Source: Streptomyces sp. ISL-100 (GTDB lineage: Bacteria; Actinomycetota; Actinomycetes; Streptomycetales; Streptomycetaceae). Taken from it: 64,000 nucleotides of DNA. Positions 50,263 to 58,319 of the stretch are shown here, in pieces. The DNA lies in assembly GCF_018614615.1 (NCBI RefSeq), contig NZ_JAGGOK010000050.1, positions 62,001 to 126,000 on the forward strand, written 5' to 3'. Under the pieces are notes generated by a model. It did not search any database. It was not told the DNA's origin and saw nothing but the letters and a program-made list of their open reading frames with translations. The stretch's first letter is position 1; each line of letters starts with the position of its first letter. The position numbers were made by a program, and so were the translations under genes.

Positions 50263-50832
50263 GCCCGGCGTCACCACGGCGCTCACGGGGTGGTCGTGCG
50301 GTTCCCTCGGGACCCGCGCGACCACCTCTTCGTCGTACAGGAGCACCACCAGGTGGGGCCGAGCGCCCGCCGCCTCCAGCCGGGCGAGCACCCGGTCGTA
50401 CGATCCGCCTCCCCGCCCGAGCCTCATCCCGCGCCCGTCCACCGCCAGTCCCGGCAGCAGCACAGCATCGGCCTCCAGCACGGCCTGTACGCCGAGCCGC
50501 TCACCCTGCGGCTCAAGGAGCCCGAGCCGGGCGCGCGCGAGCCGCTGGGCGCCCTCGTACTCGGCCCAGTCCAGATCGTTGTCCGCCAGCAGCACGGGAA
50601 GCAGCACCCGCACGCCCCGCGCACGCAGCGCGTGCAGCAGCGCGCGCGTGCCGGGCTCACTCCCGATGGAGACGTACGCGGCGACTGTCCCGGCGTCCGC
50701 GAGCTCCGGCAGCTCCAGTGCCACACGGGCCAGAACCGCACCGGCCTTCTCGACGTCATCCCTGGTCATCCGGGATCTCATGTCGAGGAGTTCTCTTCGC
50801 AACCCGGCCTTGTCAGGCTCGTCACACACCAC
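50239..50832 (-). CDS. 5-formyltetrahydrofolate cyclo-ligase
   Basis: 197 residues from GTG. KAGLRRELLDMRSRM at the N-terminus and the ATP/substrate motif LAVDGRGMRLGRGGGSYDRVLAR with its catalytic residues near the C-terminus identify the MTHFS family. It converts 5-formyl-THF to 5,10-methenyl-THF using ATP. It is divergent from galU; the 84-bp gap includes an AT-rich TTATTGACC stretch. Confidence 0.88.
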   Translation of the reverse strand: MVCDEPDKAGLRRELLDMRSRMTRDDVEKAGAVLARVALELPELADAGTVAAYVSIGSEPGTRALLHALRARGVRVLLPVLLADNDLDWAEYEGAQRLARARLGLLEPQGERLGVQAVLEADAVLLPGLAVDGRGMRLGRGGGSYDRVLARLEAAGARPHLVVLLYDEEVVARVPREPHDHPVSAVVTPGGVRRFKA

Positions 50833-50916
50833 AGCGGCTCCACAAAACGGCTCGTATGAGAATTTATTGACCGGAGCCTAATCTTCCCCCCATACGCAAC
50901 GGATATCGTTCTGACC

Positions 50917-51828
50917 ATGACTCAGTCGCACCCCGGGATCAGCAAGGCTGTCATCCCTGCCGCCGGCCTCGGCACCAGGTTCCTGCCGGCGACCAAGGCC
51001 ACTCCAAAAGAGATGCTGCCTGTCGTCGACAAGCCGGCTATCCAGTACGTGGTCGAGGAGGCCGTGACCGCGGGTCTCTCCGACGTCCTCATGGTCACCG
51101 GCCGCAACAAGCGCCCGCTCGAGGACCACTTCGACCGCAACTACGAGCTGGAATCGGCCCTCGGCCGCAAGGGCGACGCCGAACGCCTCGCCCGGGTGCA
51201 GGAGTCGAGCGACCTCGCCACCATGCACTACGTCCGCCAGGGCGACCCCAAGGGCCTCGGCCACGCCGTCCTGTGCGCCGCGCCGCACGTCGGCGACCAG
51301 CCCTTCGCGGTGCTCCTCGGCGACGACCTGATCGACCCGCGCGACCCCCTGCTGTCCCGGATGATCGAGATCCAGACGCAGTACGGCGGCAGCGTCATCG
51401 CGCTCATGGAGGTCGACCCCTCCCAGATCCACCTGTACGGATCCGCGGCCGTCGAGCCGACCGGCGAGAGTGACGTCGTACGGGTCACCGGACTGGTCGA
51501 GAAGCCCGACGCGGCCGACGCGCCCAGCAACTACGCGATCATCGGCCGCTATGTGCTCGATCCCGCCGTTTTCGACATACTGCGCAAGACCGAGCCGGGC
51601 CGCGGCGGTGAAATCCAGCTCACCGACGCCCTCCAGCACCTGGCCGAGGACGAGAAAACCGGCGGCCCCGTGCACGGCGTCGTCTTCAAGGGCCGCCGCT
51701 ATGACACCGGCGACCGCGCCGACTATCTGCGTGCCATTGTCAGACTCGCATGCGAACGTGAAGACCTGGGGCCGGAGTTCCGGACCTGGCTTCGCAGTTA
51801 CGTGACCGAGGAGATGCAGGCACCTTGA
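50917..51828 (+). CDS. galU: UTP-glucose-1-phosphate uridylyltransferase
   Basis: 303 residues. The nucleotidyltransferase start VIPAAGLGTRFLPATKATPKEMLPVVDKP, with GxGTRFLPxTKxxPKEM, is diagnostic of GalU; DDLIDP and VEKPDAADAPSNYAIIGRYV follow. It makes UDP-glucose for trehalose, wall polymers and glycosylation. It overlaps the MoeA/Glp gene by 4 bp (TTGA). galU-moeA(glp)-rimJ-sepX is a conserved actinobacterial order. Confidence 0.92.
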   Translation: MTQSHPGISKAVIPAAGLGTRFLPATKATPKEMLPVVDKPAIQYVVEEAVTAGLSDVLMVTGRNKRPLEDHFDRNYELESALGRKGDAERLARVQESSDLATMHYVRQGDPKGLGHAVLCAAPHVGDQPFAVLLGDDLIDPRDPLLSRMIEIQTQYGGSVIALMEVDPSQIHLYGSAAVEPTGESDVVRVTGLVEKPDAADAPSNYAIIGRYVLDPAVFDILRKTEPGRGGEIQLTDALQHLAEDEKTGGPVHGVVFKGRRYDTGDRADYLRAIVRLACEREDLGPEFRTWLRSYVTEEMQAP

Positions 51829-53126
51829 GCAGCACGATCTGGTCTGTCGACGAGCACCTTGAGGACATCCTCGCCGCGGTCAAGCCGCTCGAACCCATCG
51901 AGCTGCAACTGCCCGACGCGCAGGGCTGTGTCCTCGTCGAGGACATCACGGTCCAGATCGCGCTGCCGCCCTTCGACAACAGCTCGATGGACGGGTACGC
52001 GGTCCGAACGAGCGATGTCGCGGGCGCCACAGAGGAGTTCCCCGCCGTCCTCACCGTCATCGGTGACGTGGCGGCGGGCAGCGGCCGGACGCTTCACGTC
52101 GGCCCCGGCGAGGCCGCCCGCATCATGACCGGCGCCCCGCTGCCGCCCGGCGCCGAGGCAGTCGTCCCGGTCGAATGGACCGACGGGGGCACGGGCGGCG
52201 GCCCGGCCGCCACGATGCGCGCCGCGAGCGACGCCCCCGAGGGCGCGTCCGGCGAGGTCTGCGTCCACCGCCCCGTCGACGCGCGGGCGCACATCCGCGC
52301 GCGCGGCAGCGACGTCCAGGCCGGCGACCTGGCCCTGGAGGCCGGTACGGTCGTGGGCCCGCCCCAGATCGGACTGCTCGCCGCCATCGGCCGCGCCACC
52401 GTCAAGGTCAGGCCCCGCCCCCGCGTCGTCGTCCTGTCGACCGGCAGCGAACTGGTCCAGCCCGGCGAGCAGTTGGCGGCCGGCCAGATCTACGACTCCA
52501 ACAGCTTCGCGCTGACCGCCGCCGCCCGCGACGCCGGAGCCATCGCCTACCGCGTCGGCGCCGTCACCGACGACGCCGAGACGCTGCGCGCCACCATCGA
52601 GGACCAGCTGATCCGCGCCGACATGATCGTCACCACCGGTGGTGTGAGTGTCGGAGCGTACGACGTCGTCAAGGAGGCGCTGTCCTCCGTCGGCGACGAG
52701 GACGAGCCCGGCAGCGGCATCGAATTCCGCAAGCTCGCCATGCAGCCCGGCAAGCCCCAGGGCTTCGGCTCGATCGGCCCCGAGCACACCCCGCTGCTCG
52801 CCCTCCCGGGCAACCCGGTCTCGTCGTACGTCTCCTTCGAGCTCTTCGTACGTCCGGCCATCCGCGCCCTGATGGGCCTCAAGGACGTGCACCGCCCGAA
52901 GGTCCGCGCGGCCCTGAGCGCGGACAAGCCACTGTCCTCCCCCTCCGGAAAGCGCCAGTTCCTGCGCGGTACGTACGACGAGGAGGCGGGCACCGTCACC
53001 CCCGTCGGCGGCGCCGGATCCCACCTGGTCGCGGCCCTCGCCCGGGCCGACGCCCTGATCACAGTCCCGGAGGACACCACCGAGGTGGAGCCCGGCACGG
53101 AGGTCGACGTGGTCCTGCTCGGGTGA
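51825..53126 (+). CDS. MoeA-family protein; probable gephyrin-like division factor Glp
   Basis: 433 residues from TTG (TTGA overlap with galU). MoeA motifs: FDNSSMDGYAVR, MTGAPLPPGAEAVVPVE, VVLSTGSELV, TTGGVSVGAYDVVKEAL and ALPGNPVSSYVSFELFVRP. Classically it inserts molybdate into molybdopterin. In Corynebacterium the paralogue of this gene position, Glp, binds FtsZ and the membrane receptor GlpR, and the galU-glp-rimJ-glpR order is the same as here. The neighbouring moaC and mog also fit a cofactor role, so it may do either or both; I infer Glp from context. Confidence 0.88.
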   Translation: MSSTIWSVDEHLEDILAAVKPLEPIELQLPDAQGCVLVEDITVQIALPPFDNSSMDGYAVRTSDVAGATEEFPAVLTVIGDVAAGSGRTLHVGPGEAARIMTGAPLPPGAEAVVPVEWTDGGTGGGPAATMRAASDAPEGASGEVCVHRPVDARAHIRARGSDVQAGDLALEAGTVVGPPQIGLLAAIGRATVKVRPRPRVVVLSTGSELVQPGEQLAAGQIYDSNSFALTAAARDAGAIAYRVGAVTDDAETLRATIEDQLIRADMIVTTGGVSVGAYDVVKEALSSVGDEDEPGSGIEFRKLAMQPGKPQGFGSIGPEHTPLLALPGNPVSSYVSFELFVRPAIRALMGLKDVHRPKVRAALSADKPLSSPSGKRQFLRGTYDEEAGTVTPVGGAGSHLVAALARADALITVPEDTTEVEPGTEVDVVLLG

Positions 53127-53188
53127 CCGGGGCCCGGTGGGGGTAGCGTGTCTGCCCTCACAGGCCCTGACCGGGAGCGCCACACGTA

Positions 53189-53668
53189 ATGAGTACGCAC
53201 GAACGGCTCACGCACATCGACGAGGCGGGGGCGGCCCGCATGGTCGACGTCTCCGGCAAGGACGTCACCGCGCGCACCGCGCGCGCCACCGGACGCGTCC
53301 TTGTCGCCCCGCGCGTCATCGAGCTGCTGCGCGGCGAGGGGGTCCCCAAGGGCGACGCCCTCGCCACCGCCCGTATCGCGGGCATCATGGGCGCCAAGCG
53401 CACGCCCGACCTGATCCCGCTCTGCCACCCGCTCGCGCTCTCCGGCGTGAAGCTCGACCTCACGGTCGCCGACGACGCCGTCGAGATCGCCGCGACCGTG
53501 CGTACGACGGACCGTACGGGCGTCGAGATGGAGGCCCTGACCGCCGTCACGGTCGCCGCGCTCACCGTGATCGACATGGTGAAGGCGGTCGACAAGGGCG
53601 CGGTCATCACCGACGTACGGGTCGAGGAGAAGACGGGCGGCAAGTCCGGCGACTGGAGCCGGGCATGA
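53189..53668 (+). CDS. moaC: Cyclic pyranopterin monophosphate synthase
   Basis: 159 residues. LTHIDEAGAARMVDVSGKDVTARTARATG at the start, the active-site motif MGAKRTPDLIPLCHPLALSGVKLDL (catalytic Lys and His), and VEMEALTAVTVAALTVIDMVKAVDKG identify MoaC. It forms cPMP, the first stable intermediate of molybdenum-cofactor synthesis. It lies 62 bp after moeA and overlaps mog (ATGA). Confidence 0.92.
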   Translation: MSTHERLTHIDEAGAARMVDVSGKDVTARTARATGRVLVAPRVIELLRGEGVPKGDALATARIAGIMGAKRTPDLIPLCHPLALSGVKLDLTVADDAVEIAATVRTTDRTGVEMEALTAVTVAALTVIDMVKAVDKGAVITDVRVEEKTGGKSGDWSRA

Positions 53669-54276
53669 GCCCCGCCCCGCGCGCCGGAGAGGTCTACAGC
53701 CACAGCCACGGTCACGAGCCGGCGGCCGAGCCCGAGCCCACCCCGGCGCCGCGGTCCGAGCCGTCACGCCGCGCCCTGGTGGTGACGGCCTCCAACCGCG
53801 CTTCCGCCGGCGTCTACGCCGACCGGGGCGGCCCGATCCTGGCCGAGGGCCTGCGCGGTATGGGCTTCGAGGTCGAAGGACCGCAGGTCGTCCCCGACGG
53901 CGACCCGGTGGAGCAGGCCCTGCGGGCCGGCGTCGCCGCCGCGTACGACGTCATCCTGACCACGGGAGGCACCGGCATCTCGCCGACCGACCGCACGCCC
54001 GACGCCACCCGCCGCGTCCTGGACTACGACATTCCCGGCATCCCCGAGGCGATCCGCGCCGAGGGCCTGGGGAAGGTGCCGACCGCCGCGCTCTCCCGCG
54101 GTCTCGCGGGCGTCGCGGGCCGGACGCTGATCGTGAACCTGCCGGGTTCCACCGGCGGTGTACGGGACGGACTCGCTGTCCTGGAGCGCCTCCTGCTCCA
54201 CGCCGTGGACCAGATCCGGGGCGGCGACCACCCCGGTTCCGGCTCCGGGTCGCCGCTACCCGGGAGCCAGAGCTGA
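53665..54276 (+). CDS. Molybdenum cofactor protein MogA/MoaB family
   Basis: 203 residues, ATG overlapping the moaC stop. After a His-rich, Pro-rich N-terminal extension (~35 residues; HSHGHEP) the MoCF domain begins with ALVVTASNRASAGVYADRGG, followed by VILTTGGTGISPTDRTPDATR and LPGSTGGVRDGLAVLERLLLHAVDQI. It adenylylates molybdopterin before metal insertion. The extension is longer than in E. coli MogA/MoaB. Confidence 0.88.
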   Translation: MSPAPRAGEVYSHSHGHEPAAEPEPTPAPRSEPSRRALVVTASNRASAGVYADRGGPILAEGLRGMGFEVEGPQVVPDGDPVEQALRAGVAAAYDVILTTGGTGISPTDRTPDATRRVLDYDIPGIPEAIRAEGLGKVPTAALSRGLAGVAGRTLIVNLPGSTGGVRDGLAVLERLLLHAVDQIRGGDHPGSGSGSPLPGSQS

Positions 54277-54302
54277 ACGTTTCATCCTGGCCCGTCGAGC
54301 TG

Positions 54303-54899
54303 GTGGACAGCGATGTCACCCTCCGTCCGATAAAGCTGCGGGACCAGCGGAGCTGGCGCGAGGTGAACCGGCGCAACCGCGACTGGCTGCGCCCCTGGGA
54401 GGCGACGATCCCGCCGCCCGCGCCGGCCGGCCCGGTGGCCCAGCGTCCGACGTACCGTCAGATGGTCCGTCACCTGCGTTCGGAGGCGAACGCGGGCAGG
54501 ATGCTGCCCTTCGTCATCGAGTGCCGGGGGCAGCTGGTCGGCCAGTTGACGGTCGCCGGGATCACCTGGGGATCGATGTGCTCCGGGCACGTCGGCTACT
54601 GGGTGGACCGTGAGGTGGCGGGCCGCGGTGTGATGCCGACGGCGGTCGCCCTCGCCGTCGACCACTGCTTCCGTACGGTGGGTCTGCATCGCATCGAGGT
54701 CTGTATTCGGCCCGAGAACACGCCAAGTCGCAGGGTCGTGGAAAAGCTCGGATTCCGCGAGGAGGGGCTGCGTCCCCGATATCTCCACATTGACGGCGGG
54801 TGGCGTGACCATCTGGTCTACGCGCTCACGGCGGAAGAAGTCCCCGAGGGGCTGCTGAACCGCTGGCACCAGGCGCGACCGGGCACATCTCATAAATGA
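54303..54899 (+). CDS. rimJ: GNAT acetyltransferase, RimJ/RimL-like
   Basis: 198 residues from GTG 54303. DVTLRPIKLRDQRSWREVNRRNRDWLRPWEA, a GRGVMP acetyl-CoA loop region (DREVAGRGVMPTAVALAVD), and IRPENTPSRRVVEKLGFREEG are classic RimJ/RimL features; such enzymes acetylate protein N-termini. There is no ribosome site before 54303; a CTG at 54273, overlapping the mog stop and preceded by GGGAGCC, is a more likely start (10 extra residues, LNVSSWPVEL). The gene sits between mog and sepX as in the actinobacterial galU-glp-rimJ cluster. Confidence 0.82.
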   Translation: MDSDVTLRPIKLRDQRSWREVNRRNRDWLRPWEATIPPPAPAGPVAQRPTYRQMVRHLRSEANAGRMLPFVIECRGQLVGQLTVAGITWGSMCSGHVGYWVDREVAGRGVMPTAVALAVDHCFRTVGLHRIEVCIRPENTPSRRVVEKLGFREEGLRPRYLHIDGGWRDHLVYALTAEEVPEGLLNRWHQARPGTSHK

Positions 54900-55025
54900 A
54901 ATAAGTGTTCGAAATTGATCGGCAAAGCAGCCTGTTGATCCGATCAGTAACAAAAAAGTTCGAGTTATCAGCCAGATCGTGCGACACACCGGCTCAATTG
55001 GCCGATGGCCTTGCGCGAACCCCTC

Positions 55026-55041
55026 TACGGTGTGGGGTGTG
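55026..55041 (+). promoter_or_regulatory. -10 box giving a leaderless sepX transcript
   Basis: TACGGT (55026-55031) ends 7 nt before the GTG at 55039, so a transcript would begin at about the start codon. There is no Shine-Dalgarno site upstream. No good -35 is visible. Confidence 0.5.
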
Positions 55042-56163
55042 AGCAGCAGCGGCCTGATTTACGCAGTCATCGTCGGGGCCTGGGCCGCCTACTTGGTGCC
55101 GATGTGGCTCCGCAGGCAGGACGAGCTCAACGAAGCCCGTCCGACGGAACGCTTCAGCACCGCCATCCGGCTGCTGTCCGGACGGGCGGCAATGGAGCGC
55201 CGATATGCCAGGGAGCTGCAGGATCGCGCCGCGGGTGAGGTGGAGCCCGACGCGGACCCGGACGCCGTCACGGACCGATTGAGTTCCGTCGACGTCCGGG
55301 CCTTCGCCGTGCCCCCGACGGAAGCAACCGAGCGCCCTGCCGCACGGCAGGACGTACGGGAGAGCGCGCGCGAGAGTGCCCGGGAGGGCGCGCGCGAGGA
55401 AGCCCGGGAACACGCACGGGAGGAACGGCGGGCGCGCACCGCCGGTGCCGCCGCCGAACGGGCCCGGCGCTCCAAGGTCCTCGCGCGCCGCAGACGCACC
55501 ACCGTGATCCTCTTCCTCGCCTTCACGCTCGGCGCGATCGTCGCGGCGGTCGGCGGCCTCCAGTTCCTCTGGGCGCCGGCCGTGCCCGCCGTACTGCTGA
55601 GCACGTACATCGTGCATCTGCGGGCCACCGAGCGGCGGCGCTTCGCCTTCACCATGGACCGGCGCAGGGCGGAAGTGGCGGCGCAGCGGCTGCGCGAGCG
55701 CCGCCCGCACCCGGGCCGCCGGCCGGTCTCCGCGGAGCCGGACGAGGAGCCTGTCGTACGCCCGGAACCCGAACCGGCGCCCGCGGTCTCGCCGCAGGAG
55801 GCGGGCCGGCGCGCGCTGGTGGAGCAGACGGACCACGCGGAATGGGTGGACCAGCAGCGCGAGCGTGAGCGCGGCGCGGCGCGCGGCGAGAGCTGGGACC
55901 CGGTCCCGGTCCCGCTGCCGACGTACGTCACCGCTCCCGTCGCCCCGCGCGCCACCGCCGGCGTGGACTTCGGTGACCCGGGCACCTGGAGCTCGGCCCG
56001 CTCCAGCACCGCCGAGCCGACGCCCGCCCCCGAATCCCCGCCCGCCACCGACCCGCCCCCAGGCCGGCGCGCGAACCCGGCACGCCGAGACCGGGGCCGC
56101 GGGCGCACGCCGCTCTTCGACCAGTACGAAGAGGGCGACCGGCCGCGGGCGGCCAACGAGTGA
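55039..56163 (+). CDS. sepX: Membrane protein SepX (GlpR-like cell-division protein)
   Basis: 374 residues. N-terminal membrane segment (SSSGLIYAVIVGAWAAYLVPMWLRRQDELNEARPTERF begins within the protein; helix ~5-25), a charged Arg/Glu-rich linker with repeated REEAREHAREE-like units, and a two-helix hairpin (TVILFLAFTLGAIVAAVGGLQFLWAPAVPAVLLSTYIV), then a long disordered tail. This is the layout of SepX, the conserved actinobacterial divisome protein, homologous to corynebacterial GlpR, whose partner Glp is the MoeA-like protein upstream. Gene order galU-moeA-rimJ-sepX supports the call. The transcript may be leaderless. Confidence 0.8.
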   Translation: MSSSGLIYAVIVGAWAAYLVPMWLRRQDELNEARPTERFSTAIRLLSGRAAMERRYARELQDRAAGEVEPDADPDAVTDRLSSVDVRAFAVPPTEATERPAARQDVRESARESAREGAREEAREHAREERRARTAGAAAERARRSKVLARRRRTTVILFLAFTLGAIVAAVGGLQFLWAPAVPAVLLSTYIVHLRATERRRFAFTMDRRRAEVAAQRLRERRPHPGRRPVSAEPDEEPVVRPEPEPAPAVSPQEAGRRALVEQTDHAEWVDQQRERERGAARGESWDPVPVPLPTYVTAPVAPRATAGVDFGDPGTWSSARSSTAEPTPAPESPPATDPPPGRRANPARRDRGRGRTPLFDQYEEGDRPRAANE

Positions 56164-56179
56164 CCTGCGGGGAACGGAT

Positions 56180-56209
56180 TTCCAAGCACCCCGATCGAGG
56201 TGCTAAAGT
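56180..56209 (+). promoter_or_regulatory. Putative tRNA-Ala promoter
   Basis: TTCCAA (56180-56185), 18-nt spacer, TAAAGT (56204-56209), 15 nt before the mature tRNA. Confidence 0.45.
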
Positions 56210-56223
56210 TTCACTCGTTGCAA

Positions 56224-56297
56224 GGGCCTGTGGCGCAGTCTGGTAGCGCACCTCGTTCGCATCGAGGGGGTCTGGGGTTCAAATCCCCACAGGTCCA
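56224..56297 (+). tRNA. tRNA-Ala (anticodon CGC)
   Basis: 74 nt. The acceptor stem GGGCCTG pairs with CAGGTCC and includes the G3-U70 wobble pair of alanine tRNAs; the anticodon arm is CCTCG-TTCGCAT-CGAGG giving CGC for GCG codons; the T arm is built on GGGGTTCAAATCCCC. CCA is partly encoded (CCACC follows). Confidence 0.95.
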
Positions 56298-56336
56298 CCG
56301 CAAAGGGCCGTTCGCGGGTTAGCCCACGAACTGTTC

Positions 56337-56379
56337 ACGAGATCCCGTTCAGACGGTCACCGTCTGAACGGGATCTCGT
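56337..56379 (+). terminator. Very long hairpin terminator after tRNA-Ala
   Basis: A nearly perfect palindrome: 21-bp stem (56337-56357 with 56359-56379) around a single C, then a T-rich TCGTTTG. Confidence 0.85.
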
Positions 56380-56555
56380 CGTTTGGGCCTCTGCTTGTGT
56401 GAAAGTCAGCCTGCCGGGCCGCCGGGAAGCGGGGCGGCTCCCGTCGGAACCGACCGGGGGTGGAGATGCGAGCATGCCGCAGGGACCGCAGGCATGGAGG
56501 CAGACTCCTGCGGTCTCGCGACGTGTCGATCTTCAATTGCGGGATGCGTGCCGGC
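56380..56555. other. Gap between tRNA hairpin and transposase
   Basis: About 175 bp with no credible gene. GGCTCAGG occurs twice near 56562-56580 at the transposase 3' end. No clear terminal inverted repeat for the transposase is visible by eye. Confidence 0.5.
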
Positions 56556-58319
56556 TCAGGGGCTTCGGCTCAGGCTTCTGGGGCGGGTCAGCGCTGTCTC
56601 TTCGGCCGCGGGGTAGGGCGGGAGTACTTCGCCCGGCTCGGGGTCGAGGCCGGTGATGGGGCTCTTCTTGCTGGCGACCAGGTACTGCTCGAGCTCCTTG
56701 ATGTTGTGGACCATGACGGTGATGGCGGACAGGAGCGTCTGGGCGACGCGGCCGCGGGGTTGACGTCTCTCTCGGGAGTGCAGGGCGGAGTCGACGGACT
56801 TCAGGCGTCCGTTGCCGCCTTCGATGTGAGCGCGGAGCGTCTGGTAGGCCAGAGCCCAGGAGGGCGTCTGCCAGGGCAGTTCCTGCCGTGTGCGGGGCAT
56901 GACATGTGCTTGCACAGTGACGGAGGACTGGCGGCAGCACTTGGGGCGTTCGTCGCGGGAGAGGTCGGGGGGCTCGACGGTGGGCCGGGCAGCGGGATGC
57001 GCGGCGCGGGTTCGGTGGGCGTCGAGGTTGATGACGACTGGTACGGGGCCTTTCTTCTTTTGTGTGCCCGCGCCTTCCCGTTCCTGTGCCCAGGGGCAGT
57101 TGAGCTTGGTGGCGGGGCAGGCGTACCGCTCGGTGCCTCGGTCGTCGGGGGTGTCCTTGCGGGTGAGGGTGTACGCCTCGATCTCCTGAAGCTGCTCTCG
57201 CAGCGGGATGCGTTCGCGCTCGTTCCTGGCGCTGCGAATCTGCTGGTAGAGGTCGAGCAGAGGGCGGGGGGTGAGGGGGCAGAACAGTCGGCCCACCTTG
57301 GTGATCGCGCCCTGGTGATGGCCTTCCGCTTTAGCGGAGGTGACCTGAGGCCCAGTGAAGTCGAGGACTGGCATGTAGCCGAGGGCGCGCATCGGGCGGT
57401 GGAAGTTGTCGGGGAGCAGCTTGGTGTAGGCACGGTCGGCCGCAGTGAAGCCGCGGAGTTCGGTGAGCTGGGCCAGAACAGCGCTGACGTAGTGCGCGTG
57501 GCGGCCCATATCCTTCTCGGGCGTGTGCAGCACCATGCCGAGGATCAGCTGGGGGTAGCGGCCCGCCCGGTCCGGGTCGGCGTGGGCCGCGATGGCGAGG
57601 GTGGCGCTGTAGCCGAACTCCCGGTCGCCGCCGCCCTTGTAATGCCAGTTGGCACTGGCCTCCAAGGCGGAACGCTCGCGTGTGTGGTGGCGGGCCCAGG
57701 TGGGAAGGCAGGTGGTGTCGATCGCCGTGTCGCCCCGCCAATGGCGCATCAGGCCTTTGGCGAACGCGGTGCGGACCGGGGCCGTGACCAGCCGGTTGGC
57801 GAGCTCTTCCACGCGGCGCAGGGCCGACTGCCCGCGCTCGCCGTTCCACTGAGCGGCCACCTTCAGGCCCGCCGCTCTGGACAGGCGGCTGCGGCGCTGG
57901 TGCGGCGCAGCATCCAGCAGACGGTTCATGCGGGTCCAGGCGCGGTGGAAGCGGTTGTACAGAGCGTTGACCGCGTCCTGGTCCTCAATGTCGCAGGTGG
58001 GGATGAACAGTTCGGCCCGCAGCCGTTCGGTGGTGCCGAAGGTGATGAGCTCGAACGCGTCGTCGAGATTGTTGCTGCTCCGCTCGTAGCTTGCGCAGGC
58101 CAGGCCGAGCAGCACCAGGCGGATGGGGTACCCGGCAGGGCCCGGCAGCCCCGCGAACTCGGCTTCGACCATGTCCACGACGCCGCTCTGCTGCAGGATG
58201 CGGCGAAGTTTCAGGACCTTGCTGTCGGGCAGCTCGGACGGCTCGTGTGAACGCGGGTACGGGCGGCGGGGGCGCCCGTTGCCGGGCTGATAGCGAGGAT
58301 CGTCGGCGGGAGTCCTCAT
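56556..58319 (-). CDS. DDE transposase-like protein
   Basis: 587 residues. A mixed alpha/beta catalytic core holds the probable DDE set: Asp201 in GDTAIDTTCLPTW, Asp295 in FTAADRAYTKL and Glu500 in RAHIEGGNGRLKS, the last with the usual Glu-Asn-Lys spacing of IS4/IS1182-like enzymes. Zinc-type residues lie in RYACPATKLNCPW. The start ATG overlaps the stop of the upstream gene (ATGA), so the two are cotranslated, unusual for a simple IS. The C-terminus seems complete. Confidence 0.8.
   Translation of the reverse strand: MRTPADDPRYQPGNGRPRRPYPRSHEPSELPDSKVLKLRRILQQSGVVDMVEAEFAGLPGPAGYPIRLVLLGLACASYERSSNNLDDAFELITFGTTERLRAELFIPTCDIEDQDAVNALYNRFHRAWTRMNRLLDAAPHQRRSRLSRAAGLKVAAQWNGERGQSALRRVEELANRLVTAPVRTAFAKGLMRHWRGDTAIDTTCLPTWARHHTRERSALEASANWHYKGGGDREFGYSATLAIAAHADPDRAGRYPQLILGMVLHTPEKDMGRHAHYVSAVLAQLTELRGFTAADRAYTKLLPDNFHRPMRALGYMPVLDFTGPQVTSAKAEGHHQGAITKVGRLFCPLTPRPLLDLYQQIRSARNERERIPLREQLQEIEAYTLTRKDTPDDRGTERYACPATKLNCPWAQEREGAGTQKKKGPVPVVINLDAHRTRAAHPAARPTVEPPDLSRDERPKCCRQSSVTVQAHVMPRTRQELPWQTPSWALAYQTLRAHIEGGNGRLKSVDSALHSRERRQPRGRVAQTLLSAITVMVHNIKELEQYLVASKKSPITGLDPEPGEVLPPYPAAEETALTRPRSLSRSP

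Noticed and set aside
56224..56297. tRNA-Ala as the AICE attachment site
   Set aside because: The AICE boundaries are in fruA at 24504/38038; no CGTCAG core or tRNA 3' duplication is present at the tRNA.
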